A stretch of DNA of 64,000 nt from Caballeronia temeraria (GTDB taxonomy: Bacteria > Pseudomonadota > Gammaproteobacteria > Burkholderiales > Burkholderiaceae): assembly GCF_001544795.2 (NCBI RefSeq), contig NZ_FCOI02000005.1, positions 66,402 through 130,401 on the forward strand, in the 5' to 3' direction. The position numbers were made by a program, and so were the translations under genes. This document shows positions 41,311 to 50,325 of this stretch, one piece after another. How positions within the stretch are numbered: position 1 is the first letter of the stretch; every line of letters begins with the position of its first letter. The notes beneath the pieces are model-generated. The model did not search any database. It was not told the origin of the DNA and worked only from the letters and a program-made list of their open reading frames with translations.

Positions 41311-42573
41311 TCAGGCGTCGAGCGGCTTCAGGAAGAGCTCGTGCTTGGGCGCGAAATTGGCGTAGAGCGGCAGGATCGCGCCGCCCATCGCGCGGGCGTC
41401 GGGGCCGATCTGCCCTTCGACGAGACGCGGCCGCGCCATGCCTTGCCAGTCGAACGTGGCGAGCGCGTCATCGGTGCGGGCGATGACTTCGCGCAGCAAG
41501 GTACGGTCGATTTCACCGTCGATGACCACGGCTTCGAGATCGAGCAGCGCCGCCGATGACGCGATGCCCGTCGCGATCGCGGGACACGTCTCGCGCATCC
41601 ACGCTTCGGATAGCGCGCGCAACTCCGGCGACCACGCGCGGGCATCGTGCGCGGCGGCGGCCGGCACGCCCGCCGCGGCGAACGCCTTTTCGAGCACGTA
41701 CACCGACGCCGTGTTCAGCAACTGCCCCGGGCGCGCGCCTTTGGTCCGGCCGGCGACAGGCAACGAACCGATCGCGCCCGCGTTGCCGCCCGGACCGGCG
41801 TGCAAGCGGCCATCGATGACGAGCCCGCCGCCGATGAACGTCCCGATGAACACGTACAGGAAATTGCGCACCCCGCGCCCCTGACCCATCACGAGCTCGG
41901 CGGCGCACGCGGCCGTCGTGTCCTTCGCGAATTCGACGGGCAGCGCGGTCATCGCTTCGATGCGCGCGCGGATATCGATGTCGTCCCACGCCGCGAGCGC
42001 GTCGGGCGGCGTGTCGAAGAAATCGCGCCAGCCGCCGATCCACAACGGCGCAGCGACGCCGATGCCCGCGATCTTGCGTGCGTCGTCGCCGAGCGCCGAC
42101 GTGACGCGCGCGAGCCGCTCTTCGAGCGCGGGGAAAAGCGTATGCGGATCGGGGTACGGATACTCCAGCGTCTCGCGCGTGCGCACGTTGCCAGCGAAGT
42201 CCATCGACAGCACGTCGAGACTGCGCCGGCCCACCTTCACGCCGATGGAAAACGCGCCGTCCGCGCGCAGCGAAATCGGCACCGACGGCTGCCCGATGCG
42301 TCCGCGCACGCGCGAGCGCGGCTCTTTCGCGAGCAGTCCGTCGTCGATCAGGTGATCGACGATCAGCGAAACCGTCTGCATCGACAGGCGCGTCATGCGC
42401 GCGACATCGGCCTTGGGCAATGCACCATGAAGCCGGATCGCCTGCAGGACGATGCGCTCGTTGAACTGGCGCATGCCGAGCTGATTCGAGCCGACCGAAT
42501 GCATCGAGGCTTTGCGCGCCGGCCGCTCAGACATCGCCCCGGACCTCGCGGCAGAGGCGCGCGCGCCGGACAT
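41311..42573 (-). CDS. ROK family transcriptional regulator (degenerate ROK domain)
   Basis: 420 residues. N-terminal winged helix (RQFNERIVLQAIRLHGALPKADVARMTRLSMQTVSLIVDHLIDDGLL) with a C-terminal ROK fold. The ATP-loop region and GIGVAAPLWIGG are recognisable, but the zinc/kinase signature (G-x-A-G-E-x-G-H) reads GNAGAIGS, lacking Glu and His, so sugar kinase activity is unlikely and it is probably a repressor only. Start uncertain; a Met at 42531 would remove 14 residues. Convergent with LysE. Confidence 0.85.
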   Translation of the reverse strand: MSGARASAARSGAMSERPARKASMHSVGSNQLGMRQFNERIVLQAIRLHGALPKADVARMTRLSMQTVSLIVDHLIDDGLLAKEPRSRVRGRIGQPSVPISLRADGAFSIGVKVGRRSLDVLSMDFAGNVRTRETLEYPYPDPHTLFPALEERLARVTSALGDDARKIAGIGVAAPLWIGGWRDFFDTPPDALAAWDDIDIRARIEAMTALPVEFAKDTTAACAAELVMGQGRGVRNFLYVFIGTFIGGGLVIDGRLHAGPGGNAGAIGSLPVAGRTKGARPGQLLNTASVYVLEKAFAAAGVPAAAAHDARAWSPELRALSEAWMRETCPAIATGIASSAALLDLEAVVIDGEIDRTLLREVIARTDDALATFDWQGMARPRLVEGQIGPDARAMGGAILPLYANFAPKHELFLKPLDA

Positions 42574-42705
42574 CGTTCATGTAGTCGCCCCGTTCGAATA
42601 ATTCCAGTGTTTTTATTTAAACATCCGCGCGGATTTTTTTCCTGATTTTTAGCCGGTTATGTTCGGCGGGAGCGTCATCGCCGATCAACCCGCCCTCTCG
42701 ACACC

Positions 42706-42915
42706 ATGAGCACACTCGAAGCCCTTCACGCGATCGTCAAGGACGACAACGCGCCGCAGATCATCCGCGATCACATCGTCGATTCGCTGCAGTTCGCGCT
42801 GCGCAACCATCCCGGTTATTTCACGCGCAAGGAGATTCAATGGCTCGCGCAATGGGACGACACGCGCATTCCCATCGCGGCGGCGAAGATATTGAACGAG
42901 ATGAAGACGGTCTGA
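42706..42915 (+). CDS. Small hypothetical protein
   Basis: 69 residues (MSTLEALHAIVKDDNAPQII...), helix-rich with a conserved-looking core HPGYFTRKEIQWLAQWDDTRIPIAAAKIL. Soluble, no signal peptide or cysteine. Codon usage resembles neighbours. Monocistronic between the ROK regulator (divergent) and the GGDEF-EAL gene (convergent, 10-bp gap). Family not recognised; a small adaptor role is only a guess. Confidence 0.6.
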   Translation: MSTLEALHAIVKDDNAPQIIRDHIVDSLQFALRNHPGYFTRKEIQWLAQWDDTRIPIAAAKILNEMKTV

Positions 42916-42925
42916 AGCGGGCGGC

Positions 42926-45895
42926 TCAGTGCGTGCCCGATGCGCGCGCGTGCCATTCGTAGTCGAACACGGTAGCCTGCGCAGGCTCGGACAGGCTTTC
43001 GACGAAGCCGATCACTTCCGGATCCTTCACGAAGCTCGCGGCCGAACTCGCCGCGAGAATCGCCGAGCTGTCCTGCGGCCGCGCGACGAGGAAGCCCTGC
43101 ACATAATCCACGCCGATCTCCTGCAGCGCGCGCAAGGTATCGATGTCCTCGACCCACTCCGCGACGCTGCGCATGCCGAGATTGCGCGCGAGCGCGACGA
43201 TCGCCTCGACGATCGCGATATCGGCCGGATGCGCGCACATCGAGCGCACGAATTCGCCGTCGATCTTGAGGGCATCGGCGGACAGCGCCTTCAGATACTT
43301 GAACGACGTGTAGCCCGCGCCGAAGTCGTCGAGCGCGATCTTGCCGCCCATGTCGTGCACGCGCGCGATGAAGCGCTGCGTGTTCTCGAGATCGTGCAGC
43401 GCGACGCTTTCCGTGATCTCGAGACACAGGTAGTGCACGATCGACTGATGACGGGCGAAGAGCGCGAAGATGTCCTCCATGAACTGCTCGTCGTTCAGCG
43501 AGCCGCCCGACAGATTCACGCAGATGAATTGCGTGTTCCCGAGCTGATGCCGATGCGCCTCGATCCAGTCGAGCAGCGTCGAAATGACCCAGCGATCGAT
43601 GGCGGCGATATTGCCCGATTCCTCCGCCGCGACGATCACCTTGCCCGCGGGCAGCGTCGCGCCGTCGGGGGCGCGCATGCGCAGCAGGACTTCGAAGTTG
43701 AGCGATTCGGTCGGCGCCGAGAGCGACATGATCGGCTGCATCACGAGAAAGAGTCCCGGCGGCAGGCGATTGCGCCCGAGCGTCTCGACGAGCTTCAGTT
43801 CTTCCGCGCGCTCCTCGAAAGCCGCCGCGCCCTTGCGGTACGTGACGAGATGCGTGTGCGCGACCTTCTTCGCTTCCCGGCATGCACGATCCGCGTGCGA
43901 CAGCGCGTCCTGCACGCGCACGCCCTGCGAGCATTCCACGAGACCGATCGACGCCTTCACCTGGAACGCGCGATTGCCGACCTGATACGGCGCATCGGAC
44001 AGAATGGAGATGAGTTCGCGGCATTGCGCGATGGCGTCTTCGATCGACGTGTCGTTCATCACGCAGACGAACTCGTCGCCGCCGATGCGCCCGACCGGAT
44101 AGCTGCGCGTGAAGTGCGCACGCGTGCGCGCCGCGACCTGGCGCAGCACTTCGTCGCCGCTGCGATGGCCGAAGAGATCGTTGACGAGCTTGAAGCGGTC
44201 GAGGTCGACGTAAGCCAGCGCCCACGGCAGCGTCTCTTCGCTTTGCGCGGCGATCGCCTTCTCGACGCCGCGGCGATTCAGCGAGCCGGTCAGCGAGTCG
44301 TGCTCCGCGAGAAAACGCAGGCGCTCGACCGCCTTCGAACGTTCGGTGGTGTCCTGCAGCGAGCCTTCGATCCAGCCGTTCGAGCGGATTGCCTTCAGCA
44401 GGTATCGACGCTCGGCGGTGCCGCGCTCGGGCGAGCCGCCCATTTCGAGTTCGCCGTCGCTGCCTTTCGATGCGAGCGCCTGCAACGCGCCCCACGCCCC
44501 TGCCTCGAAATAGTCGTTCCAGTGCCGCGCCTTGTAGTCGGCCTTTTGCAGATCGAGCATGGCGCGCAAGGCGGGATTGGCGCGCACGAAATGACCGTCG
44601 GCGTCGAGCGTGAAGAGGCCGATCGGCGTGACTTCGTAGGTGTTGCGCAATTCCATCTGTGCCTGGCGGCGGAAATCGCGTTCGGCGCGCATCTGCTCGG
44701 CGATCGCGAACGCCGCCATCATGCTCGACGACAGCGCGGCCATCACCGTGTTCACGCCGCCGACGAGCACCTTCAGCCCGAAGGCCGCGCCGAGCACTTC
44801 GGAAAACGTGGCGAACAGCACGATCGCGAGCGACGCGACATACCAGAGCACGGTGCGTGAGCGCGCCATCCACACGAGTCGCGCGAGGAAGAACAGCAGC
44901 ACGCAGATGCCGAAACCCGCGATGATCCAGAGCGTCGGAATGAAAAGCGAGTACGGCAGCGCGAACGCGGCGGCGAGCAGCACGATGCCGACATACTGAA
45001 TCACGCGCAACAGCCAGCGATATCCGACCACGCGCAACTCGCGCCGGAAAAGCTGCTGAAAAAGCGCGGCGGTCAGCAGGTAATACGCGGCGAACGTGAT
45101 TTGCCGCAACGGCTGAATGAAATCGGACGGCAACACGCGGCCGAGCCATTGCATGTCCCAGCCCATCGCATTTGCGCACAGGCGCAGATTGCCGACGAGC
45201 CACACGGCGAAAATCACATACGTCCATTCGTGATTGATGAGCGCCGTGACGAATACGAATACTGCGAGCGTCAGCAGACCGCCTGCGATGAGTCCGGAGC
45301 TTTCCTGAAAATCGAGCGCCGAATTACGCAGGCCTTGCCATTCCCACGCCAATGCATTGATTTGGGCCGGTCCTGAAAATGTGCCCCGGCAGAGAATATT
45401 TTCCGGTCCTTTCAGCCGTCCGGCCGTAATCGAGAAACCCGCCTTCACCGCGCGCATTTCGCCGCTCACGCCGTCGCGGCTCGCTTCGCCGAGTGGCGCG
45501 AGGGTGTCGGCGTTCCAGCAGGCAAGCGTTTGCGCGTGACGCGAGGGTAATTCGACGACCGTCGACAAATCCGCGCTCATGCTGGGCGTCGTGAAACTGA
45601 ACCACACCGGCTTTTCGGAAAGACGCGTGCTGTAACGCGATACGGGCGTTGCGCCTTTCAGTGCTTCGAGCGCGTCGGCCGGATTCATGATGCCGGCGTG
45701 ATCGGCGGCGATGCGCAGTGGGAGCGGCACCGCCCCACGCGTTTCGTATTGGCGCGGCAGGAAATAGAGCGTCGCGATCGTACCGAGCAAAATCAAAAAC
45801 GGCACGGCGTAAACGGCGACCGCGTACAGCGCGTCGTCGATCCACGAGCCCGTGCGTCTGAATCTCGATAAGGAAGCTGGAATAACCGACGCCAT
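42926..45895 (-). CDS. Membrane GGDEF-EAL hybrid c-di-GMP enzyme with PAS domain
   Basis: 989 residues. One N-terminal membrane helix, a periplasmic sensing region of about 150 residues, then about seven membrane helices (residues 205-400), a PAS-like domain (about 414-514), GGDEF (IGGDEFVCV, motif 605-609) and EAL with motif EVL at 735-737, DDFGAGYTSF and QGFLVARPQ. Catalytic residues of both domains are present, so both synthesis and hydrolysis are plausible; an inhibitory RxxD site before GGDEF is absent (RSYP). I chose Met 45895; a longer frame adds 31 residues. A FeeM-like acyltransferase lies just upstream. Confidence 0.9.
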   Translation of the reverse strand: MASVIPASLSRFRRTGSWIDDALYAVAVYAVPFLILLGTIATLYFLPRQYETRGAVPLPLRIAADHAGIMNPADALEALKGATPVSRYSTRLSEKPVWFSFTTPSMSADLSTVVELPSRHAQTLACWNADTLAPLGEASRDGVSGEMRAVKAGFSITAGRLKGPENILCRGTFSGPAQINALAWEWQGLRNSALDFQESSGLIAGGLLTLAVFVFVTALINHEWTYVIFAVWLVGNLRLCANAMGWDMQWLGRVLPSDFIQPLRQITFAAYYLLTAALFQQLFRRELRVVGYRWLLRVIQYVGIVLLAAAFALPYSLFIPTLWIIAGFGICVLLFFLARLVWMARSRTVLWYVASLAIVLFATFSEVLGAAFGLKVLVGGVNTVMAALSSSMMAAFAIAEQMRAERDFRRQAQMELRNTYEVTPIGLFTLDADGHFVRANPALRAMLDLQKADYKARHWNDYFEAGAWGALQALASKGSDGELEMGGSPERGTAERRYLLKAIRSNGWIEGSLQDTTERSKAVERLRFLAEHDSLTGSLNRRGVEKAIAAQSEETLPWALAYVDLDRFKLVNDLFGHRSGDEVLRQVAARTRAHFTRSYPVGRIGGDEFVCVMNDTSIEDAIAQCRELISILSDAPYQVGNRAFQVKASIGLVECSQGVRVQDALSHADRACREAKKVAHTHLVTYRKGAAAFEERAEELKLVETLGRNRLPPGLFLVMQPIMSLSAPTESLNFEVLLRMRAPDGATLPAGKVIVAAEESGNIAAIDRWVISTLLDWIEAHRHQLGNTQFICVNLSGGSLNDEQFMEDIFALFARHQSIVHYLCLEITESVALHDLENTQRFIARVHDMGGKIALDDFGAGYTSFKYLKALSADALKIDGEFVRSMCAHPADIAIVEAIVALARNLGMRSVAEWVEDIDTLRALQEIGVDYVQGFLVARPQDSSAILAASSAASFVKDPEVIGFVESLSEPAQATVFDYEWHARASGTH

Positions 45896-45986
45896 TCTTG
45901 GTAAAACCCCCGTTTGCGCCCAGCGCGAAATGCGCCGGCGCAGACGGCGGCGAAGCTCGAAGACCCCGCTCGCCGCCGCTTTGGCC

Positions 45987-46011
45987 AACCGGACCGCCCC
46001 GTGGTCCGGTT
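45987..46011. terminator. Possible terminator hairpin between the acyltransferase and GGDEF-EAL genes
   Basis: AACCGGACC (45987-45995) pairs with GGTCCGGTT (46003-46011), 9-bp stem and 7-base loop. No T-run follows on the minus strand, so it may instead be an mRNA end or stabiliser. It lies 38 bp past the acyltransferase stop. Confidence 0.4.
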
Positions 46012-46048
46012 ATTCGCTATTACCTTCCTGAATACGATCGTGCGCTTT

Positions 46049-46825
46049 TCACCTGCCGTAAGCCATCAACGGAGCGTCTGGGCATCGTACCGGTTCCCAG
46101 TCAAAAGATAAATCTACAGAATGCAAATCGATGTCCGGATGATGCGTGTTCACCATGTAATTGAAGAGCGGATGACGGGCTTCTTCCCAACGCTGGCGCG
46201 CCGCCGCCACGTCCTTCGCGAGCACGCGATGCGGCAGGCCGCCCACGTGCGACATCGGCAGGAATTCATTGACGCCGAAAACATCCTTGAAGAGCATCGC
46301 CTCATACTCCCGATCCAACGGCGTGCGCGCCGTGATCACCATGTAATCGATCTCGTGCAGTTCGCAGAAACTCCAGAGCGCCTTGCACAACGCCACCTTC
46401 ACCACGCGTCCCACCATGCCGCCCGCGACGCCGAGACGCGTTGCTTCCGCGAGACGGCTCGTCGCCAGATGCTCGGGCAGACGCACCGACTGCTCCACCG
46501 CGAGCGGACCGTACGCATTGGTCTGAATGCGCATGGTGCCGAGCGGCGCGCCGTCGAGCTTCGATTCCGCCAGAAGCACGGCAGTCCCGCGATCGCGGTC
46601 CGACGGCTCGATCGTCATCTTTTCGGCGAATTCGGGCAGATGCCGCCCGTAGGCCGAACGTCTGATGCTCACGGCTTTCTGCAATCCGCCGTCGTCCTGG
46701 ACGATACGGATAGTAAACGGCATGCGTTCCGTTTTCTGAAGTGCGGGGACAACCGTGAGAGTTGGGCGAACCGCCGGTTCGGTTTGGTTAGCGGCGGCGT
46801 TGTTGGCAAGGTTCAGACGTTCCAT
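46049..46825 (-). CDS. FeeM-like N-acyl amino acid synthase / acyltransferase fold protein
   Basis: 258 residues, 30-residue leader then a GNAT-like autoinducer-synthase fold. Matches to the FeeM type include IRRSAYGRHLPEFAEKM, VLLAESKLDGAPLGTMRIQTN, SRLAEATRLGVAGGM and TPLDREYEAML. FeeM-type enzymes transfer an acyl group from acyl carrier protein to an amino acid; the product here is unknown. The next gene on the same strand is a c-di-GMP hybrid enzyme, 153 bp away with a hairpin between. Distinction from AHL synthases rests on the overall pattern. Confidence 0.62.
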   Translation of the reverse strand: MERLNLANNAAANQTEPAVRPTLTVVPALQKTERMPFTIRIVQDDGGLQKAVSIRRSAYGRHLPEFAEKMTIEPSDRDRGTAVLLAESKLDGAPLGTMRIQTNAYGPLAVEQSVRLPEHLATSRLAEATRLGVAGGMVGRVVKVALCKALWSFCELHEIDYMVITARTPLDREYEAMLFKDVFGVNEFLPMSHVGGLPHRVLAKDVAAARQRWEEARHPLFNYMVNTHHPDIDLHSVDLSFDWEPVRCPDAPLMAYGR

Positions 46826-47376
46826 TTGTAGACCCCATTTTTTCTTGGCGATTGGAAAGTGCCGCGTGTTGAGGACGTTTATTGGTTGGTTCCTTACACG
46901 GGCGAAACGAGCCTCTCACGAAGTCAAATAACGGGGTGCGTGCTTGCCACTGTTTCTCAGCAAATTTCAGGCTAATGGCGTGGAGGAAAGCCTCTAATCG
47001 GCGATGCAAGCCAATCGCGATGCCGCTGCAAACCAGAATATGCATATGCCGCACAGGAATATGCGAGCCCGATCAGGAGGAAAGAACGAGGGTAAGCAGC
47101 CACCGGTCGACAGGAGAGGCAATCAGGAGAATAGCGTTCGCGGAACCGTCGCGGAGCATCGCGTAAACGCTGGAAAACACTTTAAAAAGGGGCTCGGTAA
47201 CGTTTGCTTACACTTTTTCTTCGCAGATTGTGCGAAGCGCCAAAAGCGCAAAGTTTGGGACGGGAAATAGCGGAAAGAAGCCGAATAAAAAAGCGGGCGA
47301 CCTTCTTAAAGGACGCCCGCTCTATCACGACATAATCATGTCGACAGTATGAAACTCAACTGAACGAATTAAAAAA
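46826..47376. other. 551-bp intergenic region upstream of the FeeM-like gene
   Basis: Long and AT-richer than neighbours (46850-47280), which is unusual for this compact window. Minus-strand promoters for the acyltransferase gene must lie here. Open frames on the plus strand are short and low-complexity. A strong terminator for the gene at 47377 occupies 47286-47321. A small RNA or long regulated leader is possible, but I see no recognisable one. Confidence 0.5.
47286..47321 (-). terminator. Rho-independent terminator of the hypothetical gene at 47377
   Basis: On the minus strand AGCGGGCG (47321-47314) pairs with CGCCCGCT (47299-47292), followed by TTTTTTATTCGG. The 8-bp GC stem plus T-run is a textbook terminator, 55 bp past the stop codon. 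Confidence 0.88.
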
Positions 47377-47799
47377 TCAGTCGTCTTCGTCGAGCCAGGG
47401 AATATCGACATCGGTAATGAACGCGACCATCGCTAGTGGACGGCCTTCCTGCCGCCCGATATTGCCGTCGGCACGTTGCCATTCGCAGCGGAAAATGGTC
47501 GCCGGGGTATCGGCGAGCAGCATGATGGTGCGGATCTCGTCCGGATCGTTGTCCTCGACCGGGCCGTCGAGCGAAACGAGCAACTGCTGCGGCCACACGC
47601 CGTCGGCGGGATCGTAGATCTTGTCACCGTCGTGAATGACGACGTGCGCCTCGACGCCGATCGTCGCCGAGGCCTCGACGATCATCTTTCCGAGGGCGCG
47701 CAGCACCGCGGTGGCGCGGCCCGAGTTGGCCTGGCGGATCGCGAGATCGCCGCGCGTCAGCGCCTGCTCGAGTTTGGGATTGGTTTTTTGTTGCGCCAT
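47377..47799 (-). CDS. Hypothetical cytosolic protein
   Basis: 140 residues. Helical start (LEQALTRGDLAIRQANSGRATAVLRALGKMIVEASATIGVEAHVVIHDGDKIYDP) then mixed strands with an acidic C-terminus (VDIPWLDEDD). No signal or membrane segment. Family not recognised. It diverges from the EAL gene (302 bp apart) and is followed by its own terminator, so it is monocistronic. The inverted repeat TGCAACTT...AAGTTGCA lies in its promoter region. Confidence 0.6.
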   Translation of the reverse strand: MAQQKTNPKLEQALTRGDLAIRQANSGRATAVLRALGKMIVEASATIGVEAHVVIHDGDKIYDPADGVWPQQLLVSLDGPVEDNDPDEIRTIMLLADTPATIFRCEWQRADGNIGRQEGRPLAMVAFITDVDIPWLDEDD

Positions 47800-48101
47800 C
47801 TATCTCTCTCTAGGGGTTCGTTGCAACTTTCGACGAGCGCGGCCCGGTTTAAGTTGCAGGCGGATCGTAGCATCGCACCAACAAAGATAGGTCGCGCAAG
47901 CCCCGTCGGCAAACCGCGGACCGACAAAAGCCTGCTCGACGGATCGCTGAGCTCGCGCTCAAGTTTGCGTACGACCGGCCGATATTGCGTGCATCCCCAC
48001 CGAAACGCGTGACCGCCGTGCCGTTCATCGACCTGACTGTCTCCTTGTGCGTTCGTCCGCCGGCGCCCGCTTTCCGTACGCCTTCGCCGGGCGCCTGAAA
48101 C
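47800..48101. other. Divergent intergenic region with an inverted repeat
   Basis: TGCAACTT (47822-47829) and AAGTTGCA (47851-47858) are perfect 8-bp inverted arms 21 bp apart, 23-59 bp before the start of the minus-strand gene. They could be an operator or an mRNA stem. The rest holds the promoter of the EAL gene; no other structure is evident. Confidence 0.45.
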
Positions 48102-49322
48102 GTGCTCACCGGACACCCCGAAATCGTCGACGGCATCACGCTGCGCACGCATCTGCAACCGATCTACAGCCTGCCGCATCAGCGCGAGGTGGGCTACGAG
48201 GCGTTGCTGCGCGGCGAGGCGGAAGGCGGCGCGCTCGTCGGGCCGTTCGATCTCTTCGGGCGCGCGATCGTCGCGGGCACGCTCACCGAACTCGACCGGA
48301 TGAGCCATCTCACGCATCTGCGCAATGCGGCGCCGATGCTGCCCGCCGCGCAGTGGCTCTTCATCAATATCAATCCGGCCACGTTCACCGATCCCGGTTA
48401 CGCGGCGCGGCTCGCCTCGGCGACGCGCGAATCCGGTCTCGCACCCGAGCAACTCGTGATCGAAGTGCTCGAATCCGGCGGCACGGACGTCGCGGACATC
48501 GCGCGGGCGACGCATGCGTTTCGCGCGCAGGGCTTTCTCGTCGCCGTCGATGATTTCGGCGCGGGGCATTCCAACATCGACCGGCTGCTGACGCTGCGGC
48601 CGGATATCGTCAAGCTGGATCGCAGTCTCGTGCGCACGAAGAGCGCCCATATGCGCGATGCGCTGCTGCCGAAGCTCGTCGATCTGCTGCACGAATCGGG
48701 CATGTTCGTGGTCGCCGAAGGCATCGAGACGGGCGAGGATCTGATGCTCGCCGCGCGCTCGAACGTCGATTTCGTGCAGGGTTTTCTGCTCGGCATGCCG
48801 TCGGCGCAGCTTGCCGAGCGCGGCGCGGTCACGCCGCTCTTCGAAAACGTGTTCGACACGCTCGCGCAGATGCGCCGCACCGAGCGCCTCGCGGGCGATC
48901 TGCTGCTGCTGTCCTATCGCGCGGGACTCACGCAGGCGGCGCGGCGCTTCGCGTCGGGCGCGACGGCGGAAGCCTCCTGCGCCGATCTCCTCGCGCAGCC
49001 GTGCACGCTCAGTTGCTTCTTTCTCGATCAGGGCGGCCGCGAGTTCATGCCGGGTCTCGCGGGCGCGGCTGCGAAAGCGCCGACCGAGCGGTTCGCGCCG
49101 ATCGCCGATCCGTCGACCGGGCGCTGGGACAATCGCGCCTATTTCGTCGATGCCAACGCGAAGCCGCAGCAAGTGGTCACGAGCGCGCCGTATCTCTCGG
49201 TGACGGGCACGTCCTTGTGCGTGACGCTGACGATCGCGACGCAGCGCGCCGCGAAGCCGGTCGTGATCGGCGCCGATCTCGACTGGCGCCGCCTGACCGA
49301 AGCGGCGTCCGCAATTTTCTGA
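48102..49322 (+). CDS. EAL domain c-di-GMP phosphodiesterase with YkuI-like C-terminal domain
   Basis: 406 residues. EAL domain near the N-terminus (GYEALLRG, motif at 33-35), with catalytic residues in FININPATF, IEVLESGG, VAVDDFGAGHSN, LRPDIVKLDRSL and VVAEGIETGEDL, so it should hydrolyse c-di-GMP. The C-terminal 150 residues resemble the Cache-like domain of B. subtilis YkuI (RWDNRAYFVDANAKPQQVVTSAPYLSVTG). GTG at 48102 is used; start somewhat uncertain. Divergent from an unknown gene; 2 kb from the GGDEF-EAL gene. Confidence 0.86.
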   Translation: MLTGHPEIVDGITLRTHLQPIYSLPHQREVGYEALLRGEAEGGALVGPFDLFGRAIVAGTLTELDRMSHLTHLRNAAPMLPAAQWLFININPATFTDPGYAARLASATRESGLAPEQLVIEVLESGGTDVADIARATHAFRAQGFLVAVDDFGAGHSNIDRLLTLRPDIVKLDRSLVRTKSAHMRDALLPKLVDLLHESGMFVVAEGIETGEDLMLAARSNVDFVQGFLLGMPSAQLAERGAVTPLFENVFDTLAQMRRTERLAGDLLLLSYRAGLTQAARRFASGATAEASCADLLAQPCTLSCFFLDQGGREFMPGLAGAAAKAPTERFAPIADPSTGRWDNRAYFVDANAKPQQVVTSAPYLSVTGTSLCVTLTIATQRAAKPVVIGADLDWRRLTEAASAIF

Positions 49323-49335
49323 TTTTTTTCGCGCG

Positions 49336-50325
49336 TCAGGCGGTGGCGCTCCTCGATTGCGCGATCGCGCTCGCGAGCGCCGACGCGCCCGCGCGCAACG
49401 CTGCGAAATTGGCCGCCTCGAACGTCCAGTGCCCCGATGCATCCGTTACCGCGAGTTCCGCGCCCGGCCAGCGCGCCGCGAGATCGATCGCCTGATCGGC
49501 CGGGCACACCATGTCGAAGCGGCCGTGCACGATCCGGCAAGGCAAATGCGCGATGCGCGCGACGAGCGGCAAGAGCGGGATCGGCGGCAGTTCGTTCGCC
49601 ATGTAGTGACGTTCGAGCAGCGCCATCGAAATAGCTGCCGCGTTCGCTTCCGCGGTCGGGCGCTTCTCCTCCTCGGCCGGCTGCTTCTCCGGCTTATTGA
49701 CGACGGAAAGCGTCGTCTCGTACTGCGTCCACGCGCGAGCGAGCCGCGTGCCGGCATCGTCGAAACGCGCGAGCGGCGCCTCGGTCATTCGGAGGATGTC
49801 CTGCGCATTCGCGGGGCGCTTGCCGCACGCCGCCTCGATCGCATCGAGAAACGCGCGATGCGCTTCCGGGAACACACGCCGCACGTCCCACAGGAACCAG
49901 TCGATGTCCTCGCGCCGCGCAAGAAAAATCCCGCGCAGCAGGAAGCCCGTGCAGCGCTCCGGATGCGCGACGCCATACGCGAGCCCGAGCGTCGTGCCCC
50001 ACGAGCCGCCGAAGATCGCCCATTGCTCGATCTGCAGCGCGACGCGCAGCGTTTCCATGTCGCCGACGAGCGCATCGATGCCGTTCGCCTCCAGCTTGCC
50101 GAACGGCGTGGACTTGCCGCAGCCGCGCTGATCGAAGAACACGACGCGCCATGCGTCCGGTTCCAGCACCTCGGCCCATTTCAGGTTCATCGCGCCGCCG
50201 GGGCCGCCGTGCACGACGAGCATCACGGGTGCGTCGCGCGGGCCTTGCGCGCGCCAGTAGATTGAATGACCGTCGCCTACGTCGAGCATGCCTTCGTCGA
50301 ACTGCTCCGGCGATTGATTGTCCAT
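49336..50325 (-). CDS. pip: Prolyl iminopeptidase
   Basis: 329 residues. Alpha/beta hydrolase of peptidase family S33 that releases N-terminal proline from peptides. VVHGGPGGAMN gives the oxyanion loop, GGSWGTTLG the nucleophile (Ser108), RGCGKSTP the family insert, GRFDMVCPADQA the Asp and DASGHWTFE the His. Convergent-end with the EAL gene (14 bp between stops). Fits the peptide-salvage theme, but is not in an operon with the importer. Confidence 0.93.
   Translation of the reverse strand: MDNQSPEQFDEGMLDVGDGHSIYWRAQGPRDAPVMLVVHGGPGGAMNLKWAEVLEPDAWRVVFFDQRGCGKSTPFGKLEANGIDALVGDMETLRVALQIEQWAIFGGSWGTTLGLAYGVAHPERCTGFLLRGIFLARREDIDWFLWDVRRVFPEAHRAFLDAIEAACGKRPANAQDILRMTEAPLARFDDAGTRLARAWTQYETTLSVVNKPEKQPAEEEKRPTAEANAAAISMALLERHYMANELPPIPLLPLVARIAHLPCRIVHGRFDMVCPADQAIDLAARWPGAELAVTDASGHWTFEAANFAALRAGASALASAIAQSRSATA

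Noticed and set aside
42929..44860. 643-codon open frame antisense to the GGDEF-EAL gene
   Set aside because: Shadow frame; the minus strand carries GGDEF and EAL motifs with correct order and spacing.
46882..47270. Short plus-strand open frames in the long intergenic region
   Set aside because: Low-complexity, no ribosome site or recognisable domain, and lying in an AT-rich gap.
47757..49442. 561-codon open frame antisense to the EAL gene
   Set aside because: Shadow frame; the plus strand holds the EAL catalytic residues.
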